Positions 55,821-64,000 of a stretch of 64,000 nt of DNA are shown here, piece by piece. Below the pieces are notes generated by a model. It was not told the origin of the DNA, searched no databases, and worked only from the letters and a program-made list of their open reading frames with translations. Position numbers and translations under genes: made by a program. Within the stretch, counting starts at the first letter, position 1, and each line of letters begins with the position of its first letter. The DNA is from Flavobacterium hydrophilum (GTDB lineage Bacteria > Bacteroidota > Bacteroidia > Flavobacteriales > Flavobacteriaceae), in NCBI RefSeq assembly GCF_003202405.1, contig NZ_QJHL01000006.1, positions 124,001 through 188,000 on the forward strand. Reading direction: 5' to 3'.

Positions 55821-56753
55821 TTAAGATTCAGCTAAAGGATTTCTTTGCGCTCTAATAATAAAGAAAAGCCCAATGATAATAAACGGTATGCTTAACCATT
55901 GTCCAGTAGAGAAATAGCCTAACGCGTTTTCAAAACCACCCTGACTTTCTTTTACAAATTCTACAATGAAACGTACAACAAATAAAAGAACTAAAAACAA
56001 GCCAAATAAATAACCGGATTTAAGCCTTGCATTTGTTTTCCAATACAAAAAGAATAAAATAGCAAATACAAAAATGTAACAGAATGCTTCATACAGTTGT
56101 GTTGGATGTTTTGCAGGAACTTGTGCTAATAAATCAGCAAATTTTGGATCTGTTGCAATTGCAGTATAGGCATCTGCCGGGTTTGCTATTTGGGTAGCAT
56201 TTACAGCTTCATTTTTGCTAAACTGGTCATGCAAAAAACGAATGCCAAATGCAGAGGTAGTTTCGTTTCCGATGATTTCTGAGTTCATAAAATTTCCTAT
56301 ACGTACAAAGATTGCACCACTGGCTACCGGAATAACTACGCGGTCTAAAATCCATAATAATGGACGTTTTAAAATCATTTTACTATAATAATACATTGCA
56401 ACGATGATTGCAATGGCAGCACCATGACTTGCTAATCCCTGAAATCCTGTGAATTCGAATTTTGGTTCGAATCTAAATGGAAGGAAGATTTCAAGTAAAT
56501 GATTTCTAAAATATTCCCAGTCGTAAAATAAAACATGACCTAAACGTGCACCAATTAAAGTTGCTAAAACAGTCCATACAAATAGAGAATCTAATTTGTC
56601 GATAGATTCATTTTCGCGCTCGAAAATCTTTTTCATTAGAAACCATCCTAAACCAAAGGCAATTACGAACATTAAGCTGTAGTAGCGAATCATAAAAAAT
56701 CCTAAATCGATCCCTTCTGAAGGATTCCAAACGATGTTTAAAGCGTGTGTCAT
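55821..56753 (-). CDS. lgt: Prolipoprotein diacylglyceryl transferase
   Basis: Adds diacylglycerol from phosphatidylglycerol to the lipobox cysteine, the first step of lipoprotein maturation. A 310-residue integral membrane protein with about seven helices. Motifs include MIRYYSLMFVIAFGLGWFLM, LGHVLFYDWEYF, GLASHGAAIAIIVAMYY (conserved histidine region), the Lgt signature FVRIGNFMNSEIIG, and PTQLYEAFCYI. The gene is followed by a terminator. It lies downstream of yidD on the same strand. Confidence 0.95.
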   Translation of the reverse strand: MTHALNIVWNPSEGIDLGFFMIRYYSLMFVIAFGLGWFLMKKIFERENESIDKLDSLFVWTVLATLIGARLGHVLFYDWEYFRNHLLEIFLPFRFEPKFEFTGFQGLASHGAAIAIIVAMYYYSKMILKRPLLWILDRVVIPVASGAIFVRIGNFMNSEIIGNETTSAFGIRFLHDQFSKNEAVNATQIANPADAYTAIATDPKFADLLAQVPAKHPTQLYEAFCYIFVFAILFFLYWKTNARLKSGYLFGLFLVLLFVVRFIVEFVKESQGGFENALGYFSTGQWLSIPFIIIGLFFIIRAQRNPLAES

Positions 56754-56823
56754 GTAGTATTATGTTTTTTTAGATATGATTGTAAAAATAAATATTTATA
56801 ACAGAGTAAGTCTTTATGAAAAG

Positions 56824-57063
56824 TTAATGTTTGTGCGAACATTTCTTTTCCGGTACAGGATCATAACCCGTTCTTCCCCATGGGTGACAGCTCAAAATAC
56901 GTTTTATTCCCAGATATCCTCCATAAAATAATCCATGTTTTTGCAAAGCTTCAATCATATAGCTTGAACATGTTGGTTCGAATCGGCATGACGCTGGTGT
57001 AAATGGCGAAATAGCGTTTTGATAAAAGCGTACTAATAAAACAAATGGAGTGATGACTTTCAT
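56824..57063 (-). CDS. yidD: Membrane protein insertion efficiency factor
   Basis: A 79-residue YidD protein with the family's cysteine-containing pattern: [20 protein letters not shown], then [12 protein letters not shown] and [20 protein letters not shown]. The amphipathic N-terminus ([12 protein letters not shown]) associates with the membrane. It aids YidC-dependent membrane protein insertion. It lies between cysS and lgt, 22 bp after cysS. Confidence 0.95.
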   Translation of the reverse strand: MKVITPFVLLVRFYQNAISPFTPASCRFEPTCSSYMIEALQKHGLFYGGYLGIKRILSCHPWGRTGYDPVPEKKCSHKH

Positions 57064-57085
57064 GATTTATTAGAAATGAATTGGA

Positions 57086-58564
57086 TTATATCGAAAAACT
57101 GGTACCTTCTTTTCCATCTTTCAACTGAATGCCTAAAGCAATCAGCTGATCCCGAATTTGATCAGAAAGTGCAAAATTTTTATCAGCTCTGGCCTGATTT
57201 CTCATTCCGATAAGCATGTTTACAACGCCTTCCAGTTTGTCGTTATTGCTATCGGCCGCCTTCTCGTCACTTAAACCTAAAACATCAAAAACGAAAGCAT
57301 TAATTGCAGTTGAAAATGATTTTAAATCTTCGGCAGAAATGGTTTCTTTACCTTCTTTTAGTAAATTAATATAACGAACTCCTTCAAATAATTGGGCAAT
57401 TAAAATAGGAGTGTTGAAATCATCATTCATGGCGTCGTAGCACAATTGTTTCCATTTATTAAAATCAATAGAACTTAAATTGCCTGCTGAAATTGCTGGC
57501 AAAGTATCAAGTGCTTCCATTAATCTTTTATATCCTTTTTCGGCAGCTGTTATCGCGTCATCAGAAAAATCTAGGATACTTCTGTAATGCGCCTGTAACA
57601 TAAAAAATCTAGTTACCGAAGCAGAAAAGGCTTTGCTTAAAACGGTATTGTCTCCGCTTAAAATTTCTCCCGGCAAAATATTATTTCCGGTTGATTTTGC
57701 CATTTTTTTTCCGTTAAGGGTAAGCATATTGGCATGCATCCAGTAATTTACCGGAGATTGACCCGTACAAGCCTCGTTTTGGGCGATTTCACATTCGTGG
57801 TGTGGAAATTTTAAATCCATTCCGCCACCATGAATATCAAAGTGATTTCCAAGATATTTGGTGCTCATGGCAGTACATTCCAGATGCCAGCCAGGAAAAC
57901 CATCGCTCCATGGAGAAGGCCATCTCATGATATGTTCAGGCTCTGCTTTTTTCCAAAGTGCAAAATCCTGCGGATTTCTTTTATCTGATTGTCCATCCAG
58001 ATCACGCGTATTGGCCAGCATATCTTCGATATTTCGGCCGCTTAAAACACCGTAATGGTTGGTTTTATTATATTTAACAACATCAAAATAAACAGAACCG
58101 TTGGCAACATAACCAATTCCGGTATCAATAATTTTTTTGATGATTTCGATTTGTTCAATAATGTGGCCGGTCGCAGTTGGTTCAATACTTGGCGGTAAAA
58201 AGTTGAAAGCTTTTAGGATATCGTGAAAATCAACGGTATAACGCTGAACAACCTCCATTGGTTCTAATTGTTCTAAACGTGCTTTTTTTGCAATTTTATC
58301 TTCACCTTCGTCAACATCATCGACAATATGTCCAACATCGGTAATATTTCGGACATAACGTACTTTATAATCCAGATGTAAAAAATACCTGAAAATTATG
58401 TCAAACGACATAAAAGTCCTCACATTTCCTAAGTGTACATTGCTGTAAACAGTAGGTCCGCAAACATACATTCCAACATTTCCTTCATGGATTGGTTTGA
58501 AATTTTCTTTTTCACCCGAAAGTGAGTTGTATATTTTTAGGGACTGCGTTGTATATAAAGGCAT
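57086..58564 (-). CDS. cysS: Cysteinyl-tRNA synthetase
   Basis: Charges tRNA-Cys. At 492 residues it has the class I catalytic core with zinc cysteine and HIGH region [19 protein letters not shown], the second zinc-site motif [15 protein letters not shown], the [11 protein letters not shown] zinc histidine segment, and KMSKS as [11 protein letters not shown]. The C-terminal helical anticodon domain has [16 protein letters not shown] and [17 protein letters not shown]. It appears first in a cysS-yidD gene pair. Confidence 0.97.
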   Translation of the reverse strand: MPLYTTQSLKIYNSLSGEKENFKPIHEGNVGMYVCGPTVYSNVHLGNVRTFMSFDIIFRYFLHLDYKVRYVRNITDVGHIVDDVDEGEDKIAKKARLEQLEPMEVVQRYTVDFHDILKAFNFLPPSIEPTATGHIIEQIEIIKKIIDTGIGYVANGSVYFDVVKYNKTNHYGVLSGRNIEDMLANTRDLDGQSDKRNPQDFALWKKAEPEHIMRWPSPWSDGFPGWHLECTAMSTKYLGNHFDIHGGGMDLKFPHHECEIAQNEACTGQSPVNYWMHANMLTLNGKKMAKSTGNNILPGEILSGDNTVLSKAFSASVTRFFMLQAHYRSILDFSDDAITAAEKGYKRLMEALDTLPAISAGNLSSIDFNKWKQLCYDAMNDDFNTPILIAQLFEGVRYINLLKEGKETISAEDLKSFSTAINAFVFDVLGLSDEKAADSNNDKLEGVVNMLIGMRNQARADKNFALSDQIRDQLIALGIQLKDGKEGTSFSI

Positions 58565-58589
58565 ATTAGTTTATTGATGTTTTTTTAGG

Positions 58590-58661
58590 CGCTAATCCTG
58601 CTATTCGCTATATCTTTTATGGTGAACCCCACCATAAAAGAATGCCGCTACTATCAGGGCT
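58590..58661 (-). repeat. Palindromic interspersed element, copy 2
   Basis: Read on the minus strand: TAGCCCTGATAGTAGCGGCA then TTCTTTT, a perfect 11-bp stem CTTTTATGGTG/CACCATAAAAG (58614-58640) and AAAAGATATAGCGAATAGCA then GGATTAGCG. The flanks match copy 1 at 55632-55701, while the stem core differs. It sits between cysS and folE. Confidence 0.75.
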
Positions 58662-58696
58662 AGACCATAAATATAATAGAAATATCGTAAAAAAAA

Positions 58697-59368
58697 TTAG
58701 AACTGAGTGTCTAATTTAATATAATCTAAAAATTCTCTTTTAGTCTGAGGATCTTTAAATTTTCCACCAAATTCAGACGTTACAGTACTGCTTTCGATAT
58801 CTTTAATTCCTCTTGAATTCACGCAAAGGTGTTTGGCATCTATAACGCAGGCAACATCTTCTGTACCTAAAGCTTTTTGAAGTTCTTGTACAATCTGCAT
58901 AGTTAAACGCTCCTGAACCTGAGGTCTTTTTGCGTAATATTCAACAATACGGTTCATTTTTGATAAACCAATAACCCTTCCGCTGGAAATGTAAGCTACA
59001 TGAGCGCGTCCGATGATTGGTAATAAGTGATGTTCACAAGTAGAATAAACTGTAATGTTTTTTTCTACTAACATTTCGCCATATTTATAATTATTGTCGA
59101 AAGTAGATGCTTTTGGTTGTTTTGCAGGGTTAAGTCCGCCAAAAATCTCTTTTACAAACATTTTTGCTACTCGATTTGGAGTACCTTTAATGCTGTCATC
59201 TGTTAAATCCATTCCTAAAGTCTGGAGAATGTTTTCAACATCTTTTTTTATTTTTTCTATTTTTTCATCATCACTTAAGGCAAATGCATCTTCTCTTAAA
59301 GGGTTTTTGGCATTGCTGCTAAAATGATTGTCACCTATTTCGTCTAAAAAATCTTCGTTATTTATCAT
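58697..59368 (-). CDS. folE: GTP cyclohydrolase I
   Basis: Converts GTP to dihydroneopterin triphosphate for folate and pterin synthesis. A 223-residue protein with the FolE core: GTPNRVAKMFVKEIFGGLNP, the zinc site TVYSTCEHHLLPIIGRAHVA (Cys and His), GLSKMNRIVEYYAKRPQVQE and VACVIDAKHLCVNSRGI with the third zinc cysteine. An N-terminal acidic extension of about 40 residues is present. It is transcribed toward cysS, with the palindromic element between. Confidence 0.96.
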   Translation of the reverse strand: MINNEDFLDEIGDNHFSSNAKNPLREDAFALSDDEKIEKIKKDVENILQTLGMDLTDDSIKGTPNRVAKMFVKEIFGGLNPAKQPKASTFDNNYKYGEMLVEKNITVYSTCEHHLLPIIGRAHVAYISSGRVIGLSKMNRIVEYYAKRPQVQERLTMQIVQELQKALGTEDVACVIDAKHLCVNSRGIKDIESSTVTSEFGGKFKDPQTKREFLDYIKLDTQF

Positions 59369-59515
59369 TAAAAAATACTATTATAATGTGGTATATCTTT
59401 TTAAGGCGGTAAAGATAATTAATAAAAAGGAAACCTTTTCTATCGTTTTTACTATTTAATTGCTCCTTTTTGGATATAGTTTAAATAAAAATCAAATGTA
59501 TGTTTGTTAAAAAGA

Positions 59516-59550
59516 CAAAAGACAATAACTTAGGCAGTTATTGTCTTTTG
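59516..59550 (-). terminator. Terminator of the aminotransferase gene
   Basis: A 15-bp perfect stem, CAAAAGACAATAACT with AGTTATTGTCTTTTG, and a 5-base loop. It lies directly downstream of the minus-strand aminotransferase gene. Confidence 0.85.
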
Positions 59551-59571
59551 ATAATTATATTTTGTACTTGG

Positions 59572-60768
59572 TTATTTTTTATTGTAAACCAAAAGAGCTT
59601 CTTTTAATATGTTTACTGCTGTAATTAAATCCTGTTTGTTTAAGACATAAGCAATTCGAACCTGATTCAATCCCATTCCTGGCGTCGAATAAAAGCCGGC
59701 AGCAGGTGCGACCATAACGGTTTGTCCGTTCAGATCGTAACTTTCCAAAAGCCATTGGGCGAAATCTTCAGAATTTTCTATAGGCAATTGTGCAATGCAG
59801 TAAAAAGCACCTTTAGGTTTGGTTACGATAACACCGTCAATTTTATTTAATTCAGTTATCAAAGTATCGCGACGACTTTTATATTCTGAAATTACTTCGT
59901 CAAAATAACTTTGAGGTGTATCTATAGCTGCTTCACAAGCAATTTGTTCAATTGTTGGCGGACTTAAACGTGCCTGGGCAAATTTCATTACAGTTGCCAA
60001 AACCTGTTTATTTTTAGTTACCAGACAGCCGATTCTGGCACCACACATACTATAACGCTTTGAAACTGAATCGACCATGATTACATTTTGCTGTACATCA
60101 TCTAAATTCATTACAGAAAAATGTTCATCATCACCATCGTATAAAAACTCACGATATACTTCATCAGCAATTAAATACAAATCATGCTTTTTTATTAAGC
60201 CTGCCAGTTGTTTAATTTCTGTTTCAGAATATAAATAGCCAGTTGGATTTCCGGGATTGCAAATCAGAATGGCTTTTGTTTTAGGTGTAATTAATTTTTC
60301 AACTTCGTCAATATTAGGTAAAGCAAATGCAGTTTCAATTGTAGAAACAAGAGGCACTACAGTTGCACTTGTTGATGATGCAAATGCATGGTAATTAGCA
60401 TAAAAAGGTTCCGGTATAATGATTTCATCTCCGGGATCTGTAATTGTGGCCAGTGCAAAAAGTAAGGCTTCAGAGCCACCAGTGGTTACAATGATGTCTT
60501 CTGAGTTAACGTTTACATTTTGGCGCTGGTAAAAATGAGCTAATTTTTTTCTATAGCTTTCATATCCGGCAGACGGACTGTATTCTATAATACTCAAATC
60601 AATATTTTTTACCGCCTCGATGGCCACTTCCGGTGTCTTGATATCCGGTTGACCAATGTTTAAGTGATACACCTTGTGTCCTTTTTTCTTTGCTAAATCT
60701 GCAAAAGGAGCCAGCTTGCGTATCGGAGATTCGGGCATGTTTCTTCCCTTGTGTGAAATTGTTGGCAT
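59572..60768 (-). CDS. Class I/II PLP-dependent aminotransferase (AspB-like)
   Basis: A 398-residue fold-type I aminotransferase. Motifs: NIGQPDIKTPEVAIEAV, EYSPSAGYESYRKKLA, TTGGSEALLFALATITDPGD, ICNPGNPTGYLYSE (conserved PLP-site Asn), LIADEVYREFLYDG, and the PLP lysine in VDSVSKRYSMCGARIG. The C-terminus has the substrate arginine in LNQVRIAYV. It is probably an aspartate or broad-range amino-acid aminotransferase; exact specificity cannot be read. It is divergent from the protease gene at 60892. Confidence 0.93.
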   Translation of the reverse strand: MPTISHKGRNMPESPIRKLAPFADLAKKKGHKVYHLNIGQPDIKTPEVAIEAVKNIDLSIIEYSPSAGYESYRKKLAHFYQRQNVNVNSEDIIVTTGGSEALLFALATITDPGDEIIIPEPFYANYHAFASSTSATVVPLVSTIETAFALPNIDEVEKLITPKTKAILICNPGNPTGYLYSETEIKQLAGLIKKHDLYLIADEVYREFLYDGDDEHFSVMNLDDVQQNVIMVDSVSKRYSMCGARIGCLVTKNKQVLATVMKFAQARLSPPTIEQIACEAAIDTPQSYFDEVISEYKSRRDTLITELNKIDGVIVTKPKGAFYCIAQLPIENSEDFAQWLLESYDLNGQTVMVAPAAGFYSTPGMGLNQVRIAYVLNKQDLITAVNILKEALLVYNKK

Positions 60769-60891
60769 GAGTATAAATTATTGAAGTGCAAATTTGCATT
60801 TTTTTTTCCAATTTAACGGCAACAATACAGGTAGTTATAAAAATGTAACAATAATCAATATTTTTAGTAATTTTATAATAAAAAATTGTCA

Positions 60892-62214
60892 ATGAGAAAA
60901 TATATGCTATTGTTTTTTGGGCTTTTGGCATCATTTGCTGTAAATGCTCAGGATGATTTTTTAATTGAAAAGAATAAAACTAAAGTTGTAATACCTTTTA
61001 AGCTAATCAATAACTTAGTTTTTATTCCAATAAAAGTGAACGGTATTGAGCTGAATTTCTTATTAGATTCTGGTGTTGATGAAACAATTTTATTCAGCAT
61101 GGAGGACAAGAAAGAGGTGAGTTTTAAAAACGTTCAAAAAATTAAACTTAGGGGGCTAGGAAGTGAAGAGGAAATAGAAGGTTTAAAATCAACTAATAAT
61201 ATTCTGGAAACGCATGGCTTAAAATCTACAAATCACTTGGTTTATATCATTTTGGACCAGGGATTCAATTTGTCTTCACATATTGGAATTCCGGTTAACG
61301 GAATAATTGGGTACAAATTTTTTAAAAACAATATTGTAGAAATTAATTATCAAAAGAAAAGAATTTTTGTATACCAGAATAATGAGCTGGTTAGGAGTAA
61401 TTTAGATAAAAAATTTAAAACGATACCTATTACCATTGAAAGATCAAAACCTTATTTAATAGCAACAGCAAATGTTGATGAAGAAAATATTCCGGCCAAA
61501 CTACTTGTCGATATTGGTAACAGTGATTCATTTTGGGTTTTTGAAAACAATAACATAAAATTGCCGAAAAAGAATTTTCCTGATTTTTTAGGAAAAGGAT
61601 TTAGCGGGGATATTGAAGGGCACAGAGCTAAAATTTCCAATTTTTCAATTGCTGATTTTAAATTTAAAAACCCAATCGTTTCCTTTCCTGATTCAAGCTC
61701 CATAAAAAATGTAAAAATGGTTGCCAACAGAATTGGATCTGTTGGAGGCGAAGTTTTAAAAAGATTTACAATTGTAATGGATTATGCTGATAAAAAAATG
61801 TATTTGAAAAAAAATAATAAATTCAATGAGCCTTTCAGTTATAATAAAAGCGGAATTACAGTTCAGCATAATGGTTTGCAGTGGGTACAGGAAACCGTAC
61901 ATTTAGAGACAGTTCGTGTAAGTAACGCAACTGATGAAAATTTTAATGGTAAAAACAACAACGATTTTAGATATAAATTCCAATTAAAACCCATTTATGA
62001 AATCGTAAATGTCCGTAAAAAATCAGCAGCAGAAAAAAGTGGTCTGCAAAAAGGAGATGTGATTATTAGTATTAATAATACTAAGCCTTATAAATATACT
62101 TTACAACAAATTAATAATCTTTTAAAATCGGAAGAAGATATCTGGATTAATTTGGAAGTTGAACGTAACAGTATATTGTTGAAATTTCGTTTTCAGCTAG
62201 AAGATGAATTGTAA
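60892..62214 (+). CDS. Aspartyl protease family protein with C-terminal PDZ domain
   Basis: A 440-residue secreted or periplasmic protein from the ATG at 60892, with signal MRKYMLLFFGLLASFAVNAQ. Two retropepsin-like halves follow: NFLLDSGVDETILFS (about residues 58-72) with the DSG active site, and PAKLLVDIGNSDSFWVFE with a DIG. The PDZ domain is at the C-terminus (KSAAEKSGLQKGDVIISINN). Such proteins are common in Bacteroidota; substrate and whether the protease is active are unknown. A TTG two codons upstream is an alternative start. Confidence 0.85.
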   Translation: MRKYMLLFFGLLASFAVNAQDDFLIEKNKTKVVIPFKLINNLVFIPIKVNGIELNFLLDSGVDETILFSMEDKKEVSFKNVQKIKLRGLGSEEEIEGLKSTNNILETHGLKSTNHLVYIILDQGFNLSSHIGIPVNGIIGYKFFKNNIVEINYQKKRIFVYQNNELVRSNLDKKFKTIPITIERSKPYLIATANVDEENIPAKLLVDIGNSDSFWVFENNNIKLPKKNFPDFLGKGFSGDIEGHRAKISNFSIADFKFKNPIVSFPDSSSIKNVKMVANRIGSVGGEVLKRFTIVMDYADKKMYLKKNNKFNEPFSYNKSGITVQHNGLQWVQETVHLETVRVSNATDENFNGKNNNDFRYKFQLKPIYEIVNVRKKSAAEKSGLQKGDVIISINNTKPYKYTLQQINNLLKSEEDIWINLEVERNSILLKFRFQLEDEL

Positions 62215-62345
62215 TTGATTTTTTATTTCCATTTGATAATTAAGTAGTTATGTTGTTGTTTTTTAGGCTGAAAAAGCTAAATAAGGATAGTTCTAATAGT
62301 TTTATTGAATAAATTAAGTATTTTTAACACAAATTTAATTAGTAT

Positions 62346-64000
62346 ATGATTAAAAAATACTTTTCTCTAATTGCTTTTAGCTCTTATCTTCTTATTTTTC
62401 TTTTACTTCCTACTAAAAGTTTTGCACAATGTGCGGGTTTGGACTCATTGACTCCTTTTGAAGTTTGTGACATACCCAATGTTAGTAGTCAGGCAATAGA
62501 TTTGTTTCCTTTATTAGGGGTTACTGCAGTTCCCGGCGGTACATGGTCAGATGATGATAATTCAGGAGGTTTAAATGAAATTACGGGCATTTTAAATGCT
62601 CAGATAATTCCTTTCAGGGGAATATATCACTATACTTATACGGTCGCAGGCACGAATGGCTGTGCAGATAATTCTGCAACTATCGAAGTTATTATTGGTG
62701 GATATGCAGGTTTCGCAGAAAAAGCTTCAGCGTGTAGTGATGATACTGCATTTAATCTTTTTCAAATATTCAATGCGAATAGTTATTTAAGCCCTCAATC
62801 TGGAGGAAGCTGGTACAATGATACAAACCATAGTGCTTCCCCAAGTGTTATTAATGCAACAACCTTCGAGCCTGGAACTTATAAATTTACATATTCTATT
62901 GCTGCTATTGGAAGCTGTCCGGCTGTTTCTTCAACAGGGTTTGTAACTGTTTTCAGATCTCCGGAACCAGGAACCGCTACGCCATTAATATTATGTGAAG
63001 ACAGTGATTTTTCAATATATTCTAATCTTGATCTCAATGATCGAATTGCTGGAGAAGATCCAGGAGGAACATGGACCGATAATAACGGTACAGGGCAGAT
63101 CACTTTTATAAAAGATCATAATATAAATGTTCAGCAAATATTTAATAATTATGGTATAGGGGAATATAACTTTACTTATACAGTTTTACCAACAAGTCCG
63201 GTGTGTAAAATAGAAACTGCTGTTGTAAGGATTAAAATTGAAAAGAAATACGATTTTACCGGAGCAAAATTAGAAGTGAGAAAAGATATTTGCGAGTCTG
63301 ACATTCAAACTGCAACTTATTCGGTCATATTAAACCAGGGAATTCAGAAGATTCCAAATGGTCAATATTATATAGATTATACAGTTTCAGGGCCAAATGG
63401 AGGTTCAAATACAGTATTGGCAACATTTAATAATGGAGCTTTAACTTTTCCATTAAGCAGAAATTATTTTCGACAACCGGGCAATTTTACCGTAGCCATT
63501 ACAAAAATAAATGAATTTGGCAGTGAAGGCGGCTGTGTAAACATTATAAATGATATATCTGATGTTTTGCATGTTTACAAAACGCCAGTTTTAACCGGGG
63601 CTTTTTTAACACCGGCAGTAACTTGCCAGAATAAAAGTACTCAGGCAGTAATTTCAAATGCTTCCGGATTAGAAGATGGAGCGTATACTATTTTGTATAA
63701 TGTTGCCGGATCAAACACAGCAACAGCACAAGTCGCTGCCATTAATGTAATAGGGGGAAATTCAAGTTTTACGATTCCTTCCAACTTAAATTCCAATAGT
63801 GGCAATTCAGTTATTACGATTACTAATATTACCAATGCAGCAACTCCTTATTGTACAAATACGGCTAATTTGACTGGAAATTTAATCATAAATAAACTTC
63901 CGGAAGTACCGAATCTAAAAGTTGAAGTTTTGGATAATTGTTTTAATAAACCTTTTACAGCTTCAGTAACGGGTTTAGGGTTACTTACGAATGTTACAGT
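62346..64000 (+). CDS. Large secreted repeat protein, partial (5' end)
   Basis: The gene starts at ATG 62346 and runs off the right edge; about 551 codons are visible without a stop. The signal peptide is MIKKYFSLIAFSSYLLIFLL, with cleavage likely after KSFAQ. Then come three related segments of about 80 residues, each with a cysteine, a GG(T/S)W motif (GGTWSDDDNSGG, GGSWYNDTN, GGTWTDNNGTGQ) and a Y-x-F/Y-T-Y strand. These resemble Ig-like repeats of gliding or T9SS-secreted surface proteins. The C-terminal sorting domain would be outside the window, so secretion by T9SS is inferred. Confidence 0.75.
   Translation, partial: MIKKYFSLIAFSSYLLIFLLLPTKSFAQCAGLDSLTPFEVCDIPNVSSQAIDLFPLLGVTAVPGGTWSDDDNSGGLNEITGILNAQIIPFRGIYHYTYTVAGTNGCADNSATIEVIIGGYAGFAEKASACSDDTAFNLFQIFNANSYLSPQSGGSWYNDTNHSASPSVINATTFEPGTYKFTYSIAAIGSCPAVSSTGFVTVFRSPEPGTATPLILCEDSDFSIYSNLDLNDRIAGEDPGGTWTDNNGTGQITFIKDHNINVQQIFNNYGIGEYNFTYTVLPTSPVCKIETAVVRIKIEKKYDFTGAKLEVRKDICESDIQTATYSVILNQGIQKIPNGQYYIDYTVSGPNGGSNTVLATFNNGALTFPLSRNYFRQPGNFTVAITKINEFGSEGGCVNIINDISDVLHVYKTPVLTGAFLTPAVTCQNKSTQAVISNASGLEDGAYTILYNVAGSNTATAQVAAINVIGGNSSFTIPSNLNSNSGNSVITITNITNAATPYCTNTANLTGNLIINKLPEVPNLKVEVLDNCFNKPFTASVTGLGLLTNVT

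Overview
The window is a chromosomal segment of a Bacteroidota bacterium, most likely Flavobacterium or a close relative. Evidence: AT-rich DNA, repeated TAnnTTTG promoter elements (the Bacteroidota -7 motif), a fused SecDF, DUF5723 and DUF2911 proteins, FGE-type (SUMF1) and secreted repeat proteins, and scarce Shine-Dalgarno sequences. No rRNA, tRNA, phage, transposase or CRISPR array was found.

Layout. 1-6.4 kb: the N-terminal half of a membrane-anchored FGE-domain protein (cut by the left edge), pyrD, a two-gene SatD/DUF3307 operon, an HMG-CoA lyase, a lipoprotein and a DUF5723 barrel. 6.6-16 kb: core metabolism and stress genes (guaB, an L,D-transpeptidase lipoprotein, a hydrolase, a NudK-like Nudix enzyme, purA, a Fur-family regulator, a bifunctional RelA/SpoT and a TrmH-type rRNA methyltransferase). 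16-24 kb: a MoxR/DUF58/DUF4129/DUF4350/SpoIIM cluster with an SPFH lipoprotein, divergent from an RDD protein and a PH-like protein. 24-36.5 kb: a TRIC-type channel, then a surface polysaccharide locus with FdtA/FdtB-type dTDP-3-amino-sugar genes, an acyltransferase, a Wzx flippase, four glycosyltransferases, two methyltransferases and a sulfatase-fold membrane enzyme. 36.5-46.8 kb: ftsE, a 1004-residue TPR protein, a PhzF enzyme, an outer-membrane barrel, a DUF2911 protein, a GreA-like protein and asnB. 47-55 kb: a second asparagine synthetase lacking the glutaminase cysteine, gyrB, mdh and secDF. 55-64 kb: a frameshifted small gene ending inside a palindromic repeat, lgt, yidD, cysS, folE, an aminotransferase, an aspartyl-protease/PDZ protein and the start of a large secreted repeat protein cut by the right edge.

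The strongest unexplained signal is upstream of the SatD gene: six 18-bp dyads of the form ATTAC-N8-GTAAT, each starting exactly 28 bp after the last (3222-3379), between divergent promoters. The SatD product has motifs resembling a nucleotidyl-cyclase/GGDEF fold (GDIIGS, RGDEF, SIGFG) plus a C-terminal helix-turn-helix, and its gene overlaps one for a multi-pass DUF3307 membrane protein. This looks like a compact, self-regulated sensory or signalling module. Other notable items: a kinase-like motif in a polysaccharide-locus methyltransferase, a family of CTTAG-rich leaders abutting start codons of unrelated genes, and two copies of a palindromic element with conserved flanks and exchanged hairpin stems.
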